NCBI GenBank assembly: GCA_963788185.1 | Contig: CAWBGE010000024.1 | Coordinates: 62,001-126,000, forward strand | Source of the DNA: CAIWHR01 sp963788185 | GTDB lineage: Bacteria > Pseudomonadota > Gammaproteobacteria > Burkholderiales > Casimicrobiaceae | Direction of reading: 5' to 3' | Length of the DNA: 64,000 nt | In this document: piece by piece, positions 16,091 to 24,523 of the stretch | Layout of the letters: each line of letters opens with the position of its first letter | Position numbering within the stretch: position 1 is the first letter of the stretch | Notes under the pieces: generated by a model | What the model saw: the letters and a program-made list of their open reading frames with translations, nothing else | Database searches by the model: none | What the model was told of the DNA's origin: nothing | Program-made: the position numbers and the translations under genes

Positions 16091-16378
16091 ATGTCGAGTG
16101 TCGGTTATCACGAGCCGGTAGAGGAGCTGTCGGATGAAACCCGCGACATGCACCGGGCGATCGTTTCACTGATGGAGGAGCTGGAAGCCGTCGACTGGTA
16201 CAACCAGCGCGCCGACGCGTGCAAGGACCAGGAACTCAAGGCGATCCTCGAGCACAATCGCGACGAGGAAAAGGAGCATGCGTCGATGGTGCTGGAGTGG
16301 ATCCGGCGCAAGGACCCGCACTTTTCCAAGGAACTCAAGGACTACCTGTTCACCAAGGATCCGATCGCGCACCCCTGA
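16091..16378 (+). CDS. encapsulated-ferritin (EncFtn) family protein without targeting tail
   Basis: A 95-residue two-helix protein matching the EncFtn ferroxidase family. The iron-site residues of the R. rubrum protein appear here as E30, E60 and H63, with W36 and Y37 also kept (SLMEELEAVDWYNQR ... HNRDEEKEHASM). Family members assemble as rings and oxidise Fe(II) inside an encapsulin shell. The chain ends at YLFTKDPIAHP, where cargo proteins continue into a linker and encapsulation peptide; no such tail and no encapsulin gene is seen nearby. The 3' end overlaps the convergent rlmN-like gene by 37 bases. Confidence 0.88.
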   Translation: MSSVGYHEPVEELSDETRDMHRAIVSLMEELEAVDWYNQRADACKDQELKAILEHNRDEEKEHASMVLEWIRRKDPHFSKELKDYLFTKDPIAHP

Positions 16379-17436
16379 GGCGCCCCTGCCCCCGGCGCGT
16401 GTAGCGCGTTCGCCCGGTTCGTCGCCACCGGCTGCTGGAGCGGAAGGGTTCTCGCCCGCAGCTGCCCGCAGCCGGCGTCGACGTCCTGCCCCGCGGAATC
16501 GCGCAGCTTGGTCAGCACTCCGCGCTGGTTCAGGTGACGCGCCATCGTCTTCGCGCGCTCCGGCGAGGGGCGGCTGAAGGACAGTCCGGGCACCGCGTTG
16601 TAGGGAATGAAATTCATGACGGCGTATTTTCCGGCCAGCAGCCGGACGATGCCGTCCAGCTCGTCGTCGCCGTCGTTGATGCCTTCCAGCAGCGTCCATT
16701 GATACTGGATCGGATAGTGCGTCGCGCGCGCGTAGCACTCCCCCAGGTCCACCAGTTCATCAGGATCGATGCGCGCCGCACGCGGCAGCAGCATCGCGCG
16801 CCGCTCGGCGCAAGTCGAATGCAGCGACAGCGCCAGCGCCGGCTTGACGCGCCCTTGCGGCAGCCGCTCGAAGATGCGCCGATCGCCTACGGTCGAAACG
16901 ACCAGGTTCTTGTGCCCGATCGCGCCCTCGCTGCCGAGCAACTCGATCGCATCGAGCACGTTGTCCAGGTTGTGCGCTGGCTCGCCCATGCCCATGAACA
17001 CGACCTTCCTGACGACCCGCAGCGAACGGGCGAGCGCCACCTGGGCGACGATTTCAGCGCTCCCGAGCTGGCGGCGCAGGCCGTCGCGCCCGGTCATGCA
17101 GAATGTGCAGCCCACCGCGCAGCCGGCCTGAGTCGAGACGCAGAGTCCGTCGCGCGGCAGCAGCACGGATTCGACCGTCTGGCCGTCGGCCAGCTCCACC
17201 AGCAGCCGCGCGGAGCCGTCCGCGCCGGCGTGCTCCGACCTCAGGCGTGCCAGTCCGCCAAGCTCGGTTGCAAGCGCGGGCAGCGCGTTGCCGAGTTGCC
17301 GGGGAAGGAAGTCCTCGGCCGGTTGTCGGCCGCTATCGAGTGGCAGTGCCCGCGTCCAGGCACGGAGCACGAGGCGCTCGTGGCAAGGTTTGGCGCCCAG
17401 GGCGCGCAGGCGACTGCGGAGGTGCTCGAGACGCAT
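16342..17436 (-). CDS. RlmN-like radical SAM RNA methyltransferase
   Basis: A 364-residue radical SAM protein of the RlmN/Cfr family. The cluster motif is C106-x3-C110-x2-C113 (CAVGCTFC), preceded by LCVSTQAG. GMGEPAHNLDNV, LSLHSTCAERR and NFIPYNAVPGL follow, with the second catalytic Cys in AGQDVDAGCGQLRAR. RlmN methylates C2 of A2503 in 23S rRNA and A37 of tRNA. The sequence diverges from canonical RlmN, as in the RlmN-like paralogues of Burkholderiales, so the target is uncertain. ATG 17436 is preferred; an upstream ATG at 17472 adds 12 low-complexity residues. Confidence 0.82.
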   Translation of the reverse strand: MRLEHLRSRLRALGAKPCHERLVLRAWTRALPLDSGRQPAEDFLPRQLGNALPALATELGGLARLRSEHAGADGSARLLVELADGQTVESVLLPRDGLCVSTQAGCAVGCTFCMTGRDGLRRQLGSAEIVAQVALARSLRVVRKVVFMGMGEPAHNLDNVLDAIELLGSEGAIGHKNLVVSTVGDRRIFERLPQGRVKPALALSLHSTCAERRAMLLPRAARIDPDELVDLGECYARATHYPIQYQWTLLEGINDGDDELDGIVRLLAGKYAVMNFIPYNAVPGLSFSRPSPERAKTMARHLNQRGVLTKLRDSAGQDVDAGCGQLRARTLPLQQPVATNRANALHAPGAGAPQGCAIGSLVNR

Positions 17437-17545
17437 GGCAGGTCGTGGAAGGCGGGCCGCCCCGGAATCCACGACCCGGCGCTCATGGTACGCGACGAAG
17501 GCGCACGTGAACCGGGAAACGCCGGCCGCGACGCCGCCACGAGGT

Positions 17546-18550
17546 TCAGAGCGCCTTGATCTTCGCCCACACGCCGTCGTCGACGGGGATGCCCTTGGCC
17601 ATGTTCTCGGCGCGCGTCAACAGTTCCTTCTGGCCAGGATAGAAGATCTCCTGCGCGGGATCGACGCGCACCGACGCCTGAATGTCGGCCACCACCTCGT
17701 TGACGGCCGAGGCGAGGAAGCTCTCGCCGGCGATGCCCTTGGCGTCGATCGCGATGCACACCTGCGAGAGCTGATACTCGTCGTCGCCCAGCTTGCCGAC
17801 CTGGAACGTCGAACGCCCGCCCGACAGCACGGTGGCGACGAGATCGAGCAGGATCGACATTCCCGAACCTTTCCAGAAGCCGATGGGCAGCACGCGCCAG
17901 CTCTTCGAGATCTCACCCGGGTCGGTGGAGATGTTGCCGGCCTCGTCGTAGCCGCCGGGCACCGGCAGCTGCTCGCCGCGCATCTTGGCGGCTTCCATCT
18001 GGCCGTAGGAGAACTGCGCCATCGCCATGTCGACGACGACGTGGCCGCCTTCACGCGGCAGCGCCATGATGAACGGGTTGTTGCCGATGCGACGGTCGCG
18101 CGCGCCCCAGGCCGGCATGTTGGGCTGGGTGTTGGTCCAGCAGATGCCGATGCAGCCTGCGTCGGCGGCCTGCCAGCCGTAGGTGCCGCCGCGCAGCCAG
18201 TGATTGGTGTTCCGCAGCGCGACGCAGCCGATGCCGTACTCGCGCGCGAGTTCGATGGCGCGGTCCATCGCGATCTTGGCATTGACGTTGCCGAGACCCA
18301 GGTTGCCGTCCCAGCGCTCGAAGCCGCCGATGCCGTCGAACTTGGTCGGCGTCGCGTTCAGCTTGATGTAGCCCTTGTCGATGTATTCGACGACGCGCGG
18401 AAAGCGATTGACGCCGTGCGAGTAGATGCCGTCGCAGGTCGTCTCGGCCATCAGCCGCGCGGAAGTGTCGGCGATGTCGTCGCGACAGCCCTTTTTGACG
18501 AGAACGCGCTTGAATTCGGCCTTGAGATCGGCAAATGCAATGCGGGGCAT
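17546..18550 (-). CDS. dlgD: 3-dehydro-L-gulonate 2-dehydrogenase-type enzyme (first copy)
   Basis: A 334-residue member of the malate/L-lactate dehydrogenase-2 family. It follows E. coli YiaK/DlgD closely: YSHGVNRFPRVVEYI, ALRNTNHWLRGGTYGWQAA, ICWTNTQPNMPAWGA, MAQFSYG, RVLPIGFWKGSGMSILLD, and the C-terminal IPVDDGVWAKIKAL. The E. coli enzyme reduces 2,3-diketo-L-gulonate to 3-dehydro-L-gulonate. The neighbours (TRAP carrier, YiaL) match the yiaKLMNO operon, so a related diketo acid is likely. A second, more divergent copy lies at 23443-24462. Confidence 0.87.
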   Translation of the reverse strand: MPRIAFADLKAEFKRVLVKKGCRDDIADTSARLMAETTCDGIYSHGVNRFPRVVEYIDKGYIKLNATPTKFDGIGGFERWDGNLGLGNVNAKIAMDRAIELAREYGIGCVALRNTNHWLRGGTYGWQAADAGCIGICWTNTQPNMPAWGARDRRIGNNPFIMALPREGGHVVVDMAMAQFSYGQMEAAKMRGEQLPVPGGYDEAGNISTDPGEISKSWRVLPIGFWKGSGMSILLDLVATVLSGGRSTFQVGKLGDDEYQLSQVCIAIDAKGIAGESFLASAVNEVVADIQASVRVDPAQEIFYPGQKELLTRAENMAKGIPVDDGVWAKIKAL

Positions 18551-18593
18551 GATGAAGTCTCCCTTGAGTTGAACCGAAGAGTCGTCGTGGTGG

Positions 18594-19589
18594 TCAGGCG
18601 TATCCGTGCTGCGTGCGAAATCCCTGCAGGATCGCGTCGGCGACGAAACTCGATCGCGCTGCGCTCTCGGGTGTCCCCGGGCAAGCCGCGATGCCGTTGA
18701 GATCGTCGACGATGCTCTGGATGAAGGGTTGCTGGACGTGCGGCGGATTCGGAATCGCCACCTCCTGCGTGCCCGCGGCCGTCGTCAGGCGCAACGGACG
18801 GTCGGAGAAGAACTCGAAGTCGACGCGACCCTTCGAGCCGACGATCTCGACGCGGTCGACGTTGTCGCCGCAGACGTAACACCACGAGCCGACACCACAG
18901 ACGCCACTTTCGTGACGCCAGGTCGCCGTGACCGTGTCCTCGACATCGTAGAGACCGCCCAGGTTGGCGGCGATGCCCTGCACGTCTGCGATGCGGCCGA
19001 ACAGGAAGTCGAAGAGATCCAGTGTGTGCACGCCCATGTCGAGGAACTTGCCGCCGCCGGCCACCTCGGGCTTGAGACGCCAAGGCAGCGTCGCGCGCGA
19101 CAGGTCTTCGGTCGCGGGAGGCTGGTGCTGCACGGCGTTGACGCAGCGCACGTCACCGATCGCCTTGGTGTCGACCCACTCCTTGACCTTGAGGAACCGC
19201 GGCATGGCGCGCCGGTAGAAAGCGACGTAGAGCTTCCGCTCGAGGCGCCGGCACTCGTCGATGATCGCTTCGCATTCGGCGAACCGCAGCGCCATGGGCT
19301 TCTCGACATAGACGTGCTTGCCGGCGCGCGCTGCCAGCAGCGACAGCGCCTTGTGCGAGCTGGGCGGCGTGGCGACGTAGACGGCGTCGATGTCCGGGTC
19401 CTGCACCAGCGCCTCGGCCGAGTCGTAGATCCTGGCAACGTCGTGGCGCGATGCGTAGGAGCGCGTCAACGCGGGATCGGCGCTGGCCACGGCGAGCAGC
19501 GACGAGTGGTCCGCCTTGTAGAAACCGGGGCCGCTCTTGACCTCGCAGACGGCGCCGCAGCCGATCATTCCCCAGCGTATGGTCTTCAC
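18594..19589 (-). CDS. Gfo/Idh/MocA-family oxidoreductase
   Basis: A 331-residue NAD(P)-dependent sugar oxidoreductase. The Rossmann motif is WGMIGCGAVCEVKSGPGF at the N-terminus, the catalytic EKPMA Lys follows, and GGGKFLDMGVHTLDLFDFLFG marks the C-terminal sheet domain. The start is GTG at 19589: AAGGAG lies 5 bases upstream and the Rossmann fold begins at residue 2. The upstream open frame carries no domain. Its place between yiaL and dlgD1 in the same orientation suggests it oxidises or epimerises the imported sugar acid or a derived glycoside. The substrate cannot be named. Confidence 0.86.
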   Translation of the reverse strand: MKTIRWGMIGCGAVCEVKSGPGFYKADHSSLLAVASADPALTRSYASRHDVARIYDSAEALVQDPDIDAVYVATPPSSHKALSLLAARAGKHVYVEKPMALRFAECEAIIDECRRLERKLYVAFYRRAMPRFLKVKEWVDTKAIGDVRCVNAVQHQPPATEDLSRATLPWRLKPEVAGGGKFLDMGVHTLDLFDFLFGRIADVQGIAANLGGLYDVEDTVTATWRHESGVCGVGSWCYVCGDNVDRVEIVGSKGRVDFEFFSDRPLRLTTAAGTQEVAIPNPPHVQQPFIQSIVDDLNGIAACPGTPESAARSSFVADAILQGFRTQHGYA

Positions 19590-19600
19590 GTCCGCTCCTT

Positions 19601-20077
19601 TCACTGCAGGAGCAACGACACGCGGACCTTCATCACGACCTTGCGAATCGGCTCCGGGCCGTCGATGGCGCCGCCTGGGCGATGCACGTCGCTGGGCATG
19701 AACACCGCGAAACTGCCGGGGCGCATCGTCAGTGTTGTTTCGTCCTGCACATCCGCATAGAAGAGGAGGTCGCGTGTCGCCAGCAGGTCTTCGGCGATCC
19801 GGTGCCCGCCGGTCTCGACCGCCATCCCGATTCGTTCCCGGCCCGTGACCAGGAACTGTACGTCGGCATATTGCCGGTGCACCTCGGCCTTGCACTCGGC
19901 GACCGGCTTGGTGTTCATGTCGATCACCTGCACGTAGATGTCCTTGCCCTGGAGGTCGTAATTGCCGGCGGGCAGGTCGGTGAAATCGGTGTCTCTGAGA
20001 TGCTGCAGCGCCAGGCGCAACGGCGCCGGAACCAGCGGGAGGATGTCCTGCAATTGTCCGATGTGACCGGAAATCAT
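19601..20077 (-). CDS. yiaL: YhcH/YjgK/YiaL-family cupin-like protein
   Basis: A 158-residue DUF386 protein with the blocks GNYDLQGKDIYVQVI, AEVHRQYADVQFLVTGRERI and FAVFMPSDVHRPG; the His/Glu residues form the metal site of a beta-sandwich cupin. YiaL lies beside the DlgD and TRAP genes in E. coli as it does here. The family is suspected to act on sugar acids or sialic-acid-like molecules, with no firmly assigned reaction. It starts 97 bases after dctP, with a hairpin in the gap, and is followed at 11 bases by the Gfo/Idh gene. Confidence 0.85.
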   Translation of the reverse strand: MISGHIGQLQDILPLVPAPLRLALQHLRDTDFTDLPAGNYDLQGKDIYVQVIDMNTKPVAECKAEVHRQYADVQFLVTGRERIGMAVETGGHRIAEDLLATRDLLFYADVQDETTLTMRPGSFAVFMPSDVHRPGGAIDGPEPIRKVVMKVRVSLLLQ

Positions 20078-20107
20078 TGGGGTGCTCCGAAAAGAAGGCG
20101 GGGAAAG

Positions 20108-20150
20108 AAAAAAACCGGGGTGAAAACCGGTCGCGCCTTGGCGCGCCCGG
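20108..20150 (-). terminator. intercistronic hairpins with T-run after dctP
   Basis: Read on the minus strand, a 6-base GC stem (CGCGCC/GGCGCG, 20145-20132) is followed by ACCGG-loop-CCGGT (20131-20114) and then seven consecutive T (20114-20108). This is terminator-like and sits between dctP and yiaL. A partial stop here would give the binding-protein message more abundance than the enzymes downstream, a usual arrangement for solute-binding proteins. Confidence 0.45.
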
Positions 20151-20174
20151 CCTTCACGCCCGGTCCGTGGGCGC

Positions 20175-21167
20175 CTAGCGCTGCGCGTCGACTGCCTTCA
20201 TGACATCGGCGCTGCCGGGGAACTTGGCGGCGAACGTCGAGCGCACGTTCTTGGTGGCGGCCTCGAACGGCGCGTTCTCCACCTTCTCGACGACTTGGAT
20301 GTTCTTGCTCTTGAGGTCCTTGACGATGCCGGCGATGTTGTCGGCGTTGAGCTTGCGCTGATACCGTGCGCCCTCAAGCGCGGCTTCCCGCACGGCGGTC
20401 TGGTGCGCGGGCGACAGCGCATCGAACTTCGCCTTGTTCATCACCAGGACCAGCGCGCTGTACGCGTGGTAGGTGAGGCTCGCGTGCTTCTGCACTTCGT
20501 AGAACTTCGACGAGTAGAACACGCCCAGCGGATGCTCCTGCGCGTCGACGGTCTTCATCTCCAGCGCCGTGTAGAGCTCGGCAATGGGCATCGGCACCGG
20601 ATTCGCACCGAGTTCCTTGAACGCCTCGATGTGCGCCGGACTGCCGGTGGTGCGCATCTTCAGGCCCTTGACGTCCGCCGGCGCCTTGATCGGGTGCTTG
20701 GAGTTGGTCATCTGGCGCCAGCCGTTGTCCCAGAACGCGAGACCCTTGAGTCCCAGGGGTTCCAGCTTCGCGAGAATTGCCATGCCGACCGGGCCGTCGA
20801 GCACCTTGTACGCGTGCTCCGAATCCTTGAAGAGGTACGGAATGTCGAACACGCCGATCAGCGGCTCGAGGCCGGTGAAGTTGCCCGAGCCGGAGACGGC
20901 CATGTCGATCGTGCCGCCGCGCACGCCTGCAATCGCCGCCTGGAACGTGCCCAGCTGGCTGTCGGTGAAGATCTTGAGGTCGAGCGCGCCGTTGGTCTTC
21001 GCCTTCAGCACTTCGCTCATCCGGGTCGCGGCCTGGAACTGCGTGTCGGCGCGCGGCGCTTCGGACGCAAAGCGGAACGATGTCGTCTGTGCCTGGGCGG
21101 TGCCGAGGATGCCGGCGAGCACGCCCGCCAGGACCAGCGACTTGAGAACTCCGTGTTGCTTCATCAT
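20175..21167 (-). CDS. dctP: TRAP transporter solute-binding protein (DctP family)
   Basis: A 330-residue periplasmic receptor. A signal peptide covers residues 1-26 (MKQHGVLKSLVLAGVLAGILGTAQA). The conserved Arg that pairs with the ligand carboxylate is in KGLKMRTTGSPAHIEAFKELGANPVPMP, and EMKTVDAQEHPLGVFYSSKFYEVQKH is the typical C-terminal block. It binds an organic acid and hands it to DctQM. The flanking dlgD and yiaL genes suggest 2,3-diketo-L-gulonate or a related sugar acid. The start is one of two adjacent ATGs (21167 or 21164). Confidence 0.92.
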   Translation of the reverse strand: MMKQHGVLKSLVLAGVLAGILGTAQAQTTSFRFASEAPRADTQFQAATRMSEVLKAKTNGALDLKIFTDSQLGTFQAAIAGVRGGTIDMAVSGSGNFTGLEPLIGVFDIPYLFKDSEHAYKVLDGPVGMAILAKLEPLGLKGLAFWDNGWRQMTNSKHPIKAPADVKGLKMRTTGSPAHIEAFKELGANPVPMPIAELYTALEMKTVDAQEHPLGVFYSSKFYEVQKHASLTYHAYSALVLVMNKAKFDALSPAHQTAVREAALEGARYQRKLNADNIAGIVKDLKSKNIQVVEKVENAPFEAATKNVRSTFAAKFPGSADVMKAVDAQR

Positions 21168-21300
21168 TGTGCTTCTCCTTCTCTCTGTTTGTCAGGACTT
21201 CCTGTTGTTGCAGCTCGCGAGCGCATTGCCACTGTGGGGCGGGCAATGAAAGGGCAGGAACGTCGAGCCGTCGGCCCCTGCTCCGAAACGGATAAACCCC

Positions 21301-22599
21301 TCAATAGAACCACCGCGCGGGCACGATCACGAGGTCGGGGAACAGCACCAGCAGGATCATCACCAGCGTCTCCGCGATCAGGAACGGCCACATGCCCTTG
21401 ATCACGGAATCGAGGTTCACCCGCGCCACCCCGGAGACGACATTGAGCACGGTGCCGACCGGCGGGGTGATGAGGCCGATGGCGTTGTTCATCATGAACA
21501 TGATGCCGAAGTAGTAGGGATCGATTCCGGCTTCCTTGACCAGCGGCATCAGCACCGGGGTGAGGATCAGCACCGTGGGGGCGAGGTCGAGCGGGATCGC
21601 CACGGCGAACACCAGCAGCATCAGCACCGCCATCAGCAGAAGCTTGTTGTGCATGAACGGCTGCATCATCGCCGTGACCTGGCCCGGGATCTCTGCGATG
21701 GTGATGAGCCAGGCGACGACCATCGACGCGGCGACGATCAGCATGATCGCCGAACAGGTCTTGGCGGCGGTGAGCAGAATGTTGGGAAGGTCGCGGATCT
21801 TGAGGCCCTTGTAGACGAACAGGCTGATCAGCAGCGCCGTGACCGCGGCGACCACCGCGGCCTCGGTCGGCGTGAACGCGCCGGTCTTCATCCCGCCCAG
21901 GATGATCACGGGCAGGCTCAACGCCCAGAACCCTTCGCGTAGTGCCTTCAGGAGCGGGCCGAAGGCGAACTTCTGCTTGGGCGCGTCCTTGAAGTCCTTG
22001 CGGGCGACGAAGCGCCAGGTGATCACCAGCGACAGCGCCATCAAGAGGCCCGGGAAGATGCCGGTGAAAAAGAGCTTGGTGATCGAAAGCTGCGACACCA
22101 CGCCGAACAGCACCAGCGGCATCGCCGGCGGCAGGATCGGCGCGATGCAACCGGCGCCGGCGATGAGGCCGGCCGAGCGCGGGACGTTGTACTTGGCGTC
22201 GCGCATCAGCGGGATCACCACGGCGGCGAGCGCCGCGGTGTCGGCGGCGGCGGACCCCGAGATGCTGGCCAGCACCAGGCCCGCCATGATCGCCACGTAG
22301 CCCAGGCCGCCGCGAATGTGGCCGACCAGCGTGTTGGCGATCTTGACGATCTGCTGCGAGATTCCACCCCGGGTCATGATTTCGCCGGCGAGCATGAAGA
22401 AGGGGATTGCCATCAGCGGGAAGTTGTCGGCGCCCGAAAGCAGGTACTGCGCCATGATCTGGGTGTTGAAGGTGTCGAGCGTGCCGACGCTGATGAGGTA
22501 GACCATCAGCGACACCGCGCAGACCAGCAGCGCGAACGCCACCGGCATTCCTACGAACATGGCGCCGCAGAGCGACACCATGAAAATCGTGACAGTCAT
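21301..22599 (-). CDS. dctM: TRAP transporter large permease (DctM family)
   Basis: A 432-residue multispanning membrane protein of about 12 helices, resembling YiaN. Family blocks are IPFFMLAGEIMTRGGIS, ASISGSAAADTAAL, IAPILPPAMPLVLFG, TPTEAAVVAA and MFMMNNAIGLITPPVGTVLNV. It forms the sodium-driven transport channel with the small subunit upstream. It lies 39 bases after dctQ and 133 bases before dctP; nothing was recognised in the latter gap. Confidence 0.93.
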   Translation of the reverse strand: MTVTIFMVSLCGAMFVGMPVAFALLVCAVSLMVYLISVGTLDTFNTQIMAQYLLSGADNFPLMAIPFFMLAGEIMTRGGISQQIVKIANTLVGHIRGGLGYVAIMAGLVLASISGSAAADTAALAAVVIPLMRDAKYNVPRSAGLIAGAGCIAPILPPAMPLVLFGVVSQLSITKLFFTGIFPGLLMALSLVITWRFVARKDFKDAPKQKFAFGPLLKALREGFWALSLPVIILGGMKTGAFTPTEAAVVAAVTALLISLFVYKGLKIRDLPNILLTAAKTCSAIMLIVAASMVVAWLITIAEIPGQVTAMMQPFMHNKLLLMAVLMLLVFAVAIPLDLAPTVLILTPVLMPLVKEAGIDPYYFGIMFMMNNAIGLITPPVGTVLNVVSGVARVNLDSVIKGMWPFLIAETLVMILLVLFPDLVIVPARWFY

Positions 22600-22638
22600 C
22601 GGAAATCTCCCTGGCCCGTGATCCGGTGGGTGCTTCGA

Positions 22639-23139
22639 TCAGAGCACATCTTCGAAACTCGGGCACAACTCCTGCTCGCTCATCCGCCCGGAGAGCAGCC
22701 GCCAGATCGATCCCATCAGGAGGACACCCATACCGATGCTGCAGACGAGGATCGCGGTGAACACCACACCTAGCGGGATGCCGGAGATCGGTGCGATGTT
22801 GGTGAACTCGAGCCGCACGACCTGCCAGCCGCCGTGGGCGATGAGTCCGCAGCAGGCCAGCGTGGCGACGTCGCTGAAGAGCTTGCAGGCCTTCTTGCCG
22901 GCCAGCGGCAGCTTCTTGGTCAGCATGTGGACGCCGAGGTGGGCGTTGTCGCGCAGCGTCAGCACCGCGCCCAGGAACACCACCCAGATGAACATGAAGC
23001 GCGAGACTTCCTCGGAAAACGTGATGCCCAGGTTGAAGCCATAGCGCAACACTACGTTGGAGAAGACGAGCACCACCATCATGCCGAGCATGAAAATCAG
23101 CAGCCACTCCATGGCGCGAACCAGCGTGCGAGTGAACAC
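22639..23139 (-). CDS. dctQ: TRAP transporter small permease (DctQ family)
   Basis: A 166-residue four-helix membrane protein with the DctQ core NVVLRYGFNLGITFSEEVSRFMFIWVVFLGAVLTLRDNAHLGVHML. The start is set at GTG 23139 because GGGAGG (23150-23145) lies 5 bases before it; the GTG at 23145 abuts that same purine tract and is less likely. It is the first gene of the Q-M-P-yiaL-gfo-dlgD1 run, and a palindrome-like operator lies about 120 bases upstream. Confidence 0.88.
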   Translation of the reverse strand: MFTRTLVRAMEWLLIFMLGMMVVLVFSNVVLRYGFNLGITFSEEVSRFMFIWVVFLGAVLTLRDNAHLGVHMLTKKLPLAGKKACKLFSDVATLACCGLIAHGGWQVVRLEFTNIAPISGIPLGVVFTAILVCSIGMGVLLMGSIWRLLSGRMSEQELCPSFEDVL

Positions 23140-23442
23140 TTTCACCTCCCTATGGGCTGTCTTGTCATTCGTGCGCGGCCGCCGTCCAGGCCCGGATGCA
23201 CAGGCGCGATGAAACGCAGGCCTGCATCGACAACCAACCCCTGGCGGGTGCACAACTCAAACTAGTATGGTAGTTCCGCGTCGTTGGCGCAACCTCAAAG
23301 GCTTGCGACTTTGATCTCGCGCAAGGGAATGCGCGGGCGGCTGCAATCGCCTCCCGATGTGCCGATCCGGATCCGGCGCCTGCCCCGAGCCGGCGGGCCG
23401 GCATGCGTCGGGCCTGCGTCCACCGAACGGGGCGTCGGTCGA
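23140..23442 (-). promoter_or_regulatory. control region of the TRAP/dlgD1 block
   Basis: This 303-base gap separates dctQ from the upstream dlgD2 gene. It holds AACTA-GTATGG-TAGTT (23260-23275), a 5-base dyad that matches the site before gntR2 at 26683 with symmetric substitutions. It is the likely operator. No terminator with a T-run after dlgD2 and no further gene were recognised in the remainder. Confidence 0.55.
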
Positions 23443-24462
23443 TCACGCCCGCCCCGCGAGCGCCATGACTTCCGCCCAGACGCCGTCATCGACGACGATG
23501 CCTTTCTTGCGCTGGTCGATCCGGGTCCGCAGCGCCGATTCGCCGGGGTAGCGCGCGCCGCTGCTGCCCTCCGCGGGTGTCGACGTGTTCACGTAGTCGG
23601 CGACGCCGTCGGCCACGCGATCGGTGAATTCGCGGCCGCCGAGCCTGGCAGGGTCGATCGCGATGAATACCTGCGAGGCGCCGCCGCAGCTTCCGCGCTG
23701 GATTTTGTCGATGTCGTTGGTCGCGAGACCCTCCGACAGCACTGCGGCCAGCGTGTCGAGCAGGATCGCGAGGCCCGAGCCCTTCCAGTAGCCCGTGGGA
23801 AGGATGCGCATCGACTGCTCGATCGGTCCCGGCTCGGAAGTGAGGTTGCCGTCCTTGTCGAAACCTCCCGGGAACGGGAGCTGTTCGCCCTTGAGGCGCG
23901 TCACCTGCAGCTTGCCGTACGAGTACTGCGACATCGCCATGTCGAGGACCACATGCCCCTTGCTGCGCGGTACCGCCATGACGAAGGGATTGTTGCCGAT
24001 CCGCGTGTTCTTGCCGCCCCAGGCGGGCATGCAGGATTCGGTGTTGGTCCAGCAGATCGCGACGTAGCCGCGGTCGGCCGCGCGCCAGCCGTAGGTACCG
24101 CCGCGCATCCAGTGGGTGGTGTTGCGCAGGCCGACGATGCCCACACCGTGGCTGTCCGCGACGGCCATCGTGCGGTCGACCGCCGCGAACGCATTGAGGA
24201 CGCCGGGGCCGAAGTTGCCGTCCCAGATCTCGATGGCGCCCAGTTGCTTGACGAGCGATGGCCTGGCCGCGAGGTCGATCCATCCGCGATGGATGTAGTC
24301 GACGAATCGCGCGACCCGGTTGAGGCCGTGCGAATAGATGCCGTCGCAACTGGACTCCGTGTGCGCGGTCGCGCAGGTTCGGGCGTCCTGCGCGTTCATC
24401 CCGGCGCGGACGAAGGCGTCGGTGACGACCTGCTGCATGAGTTCGAACGGGATGCGTGTCAT
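23443..24462 (-). CDS. DlgD-like dehydrogenase (second copy)
   Basis: A 339-residue malate/L-lactate dehydrogenase-2 family enzyme, parallel to the copy at 17546: YSHGLNRVARFVDYI, LRNTTHWMRGGTYGWRAA, ICWTNTESCMPAWGG, MSQYSYG, RILPTGYWKGSGLAILLD, and IVVDDGVWAEVMAL. The N- and C-termini differ more than the core, suggesting a separate substrate rather than recent duplication. The start ATG 24462 has GGAG (24475-24472) 9 bases upstream. It follows manD by 61 bases, so it probably acts on an aldonate or diketo acid in the same route. Confidence 0.84.
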   Translation of the reverse strand: MTRIPFELMQQVVTDAFVRAGMNAQDARTCATAHTESSCDGIYSHGLNRVARFVDYIHRGWIDLAARPSLVKQLGAIEIWDGNFGPGVLNAFAAVDRTMAVADSHGVGIVGLRNTTHWMRGGTYGWRAADRGYVAICWTNTESCMPAWGGKNTRIGNNPFVMAVPRSKGHVVLDMAMSQYSYGKLQVTRLKGEQLPFPGGFDKDGNLTSEPGPIEQSMRILPTGYWKGSGLAILLDTLAAVLSEGLATNDIDKIQRGSCGGASQVFIAIDPARLGGREFTDRVADGVADYVNTSTPAEGSSGARYPGESALRTRIDQRKKGIVVDDGVWAEVMALAGRA

Positions 24463-24523
24463 GCCGGGAGTCTCCGGGGGTCGTGGTGCGGGAAGCGGGC
24501 AGGTGTCCGGTGCGGCGCGGCGG

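Noticed and set aside
16379..16440. A frameshifted encapsulation peptide after the ferritin-like gene
   Set aside because: None of the downstream frames reads a linker followed by a typical cargo peptide; the region encodes the RlmN-like C-terminus on the other strand.
21164..23107. 647-codon open frame overlapping dctM and dctQ in another phase
   Set aside because: Composition is Arg/His/Gly-rich with no recognisable motif, while the other phase encodes canonical TRAP permeases.
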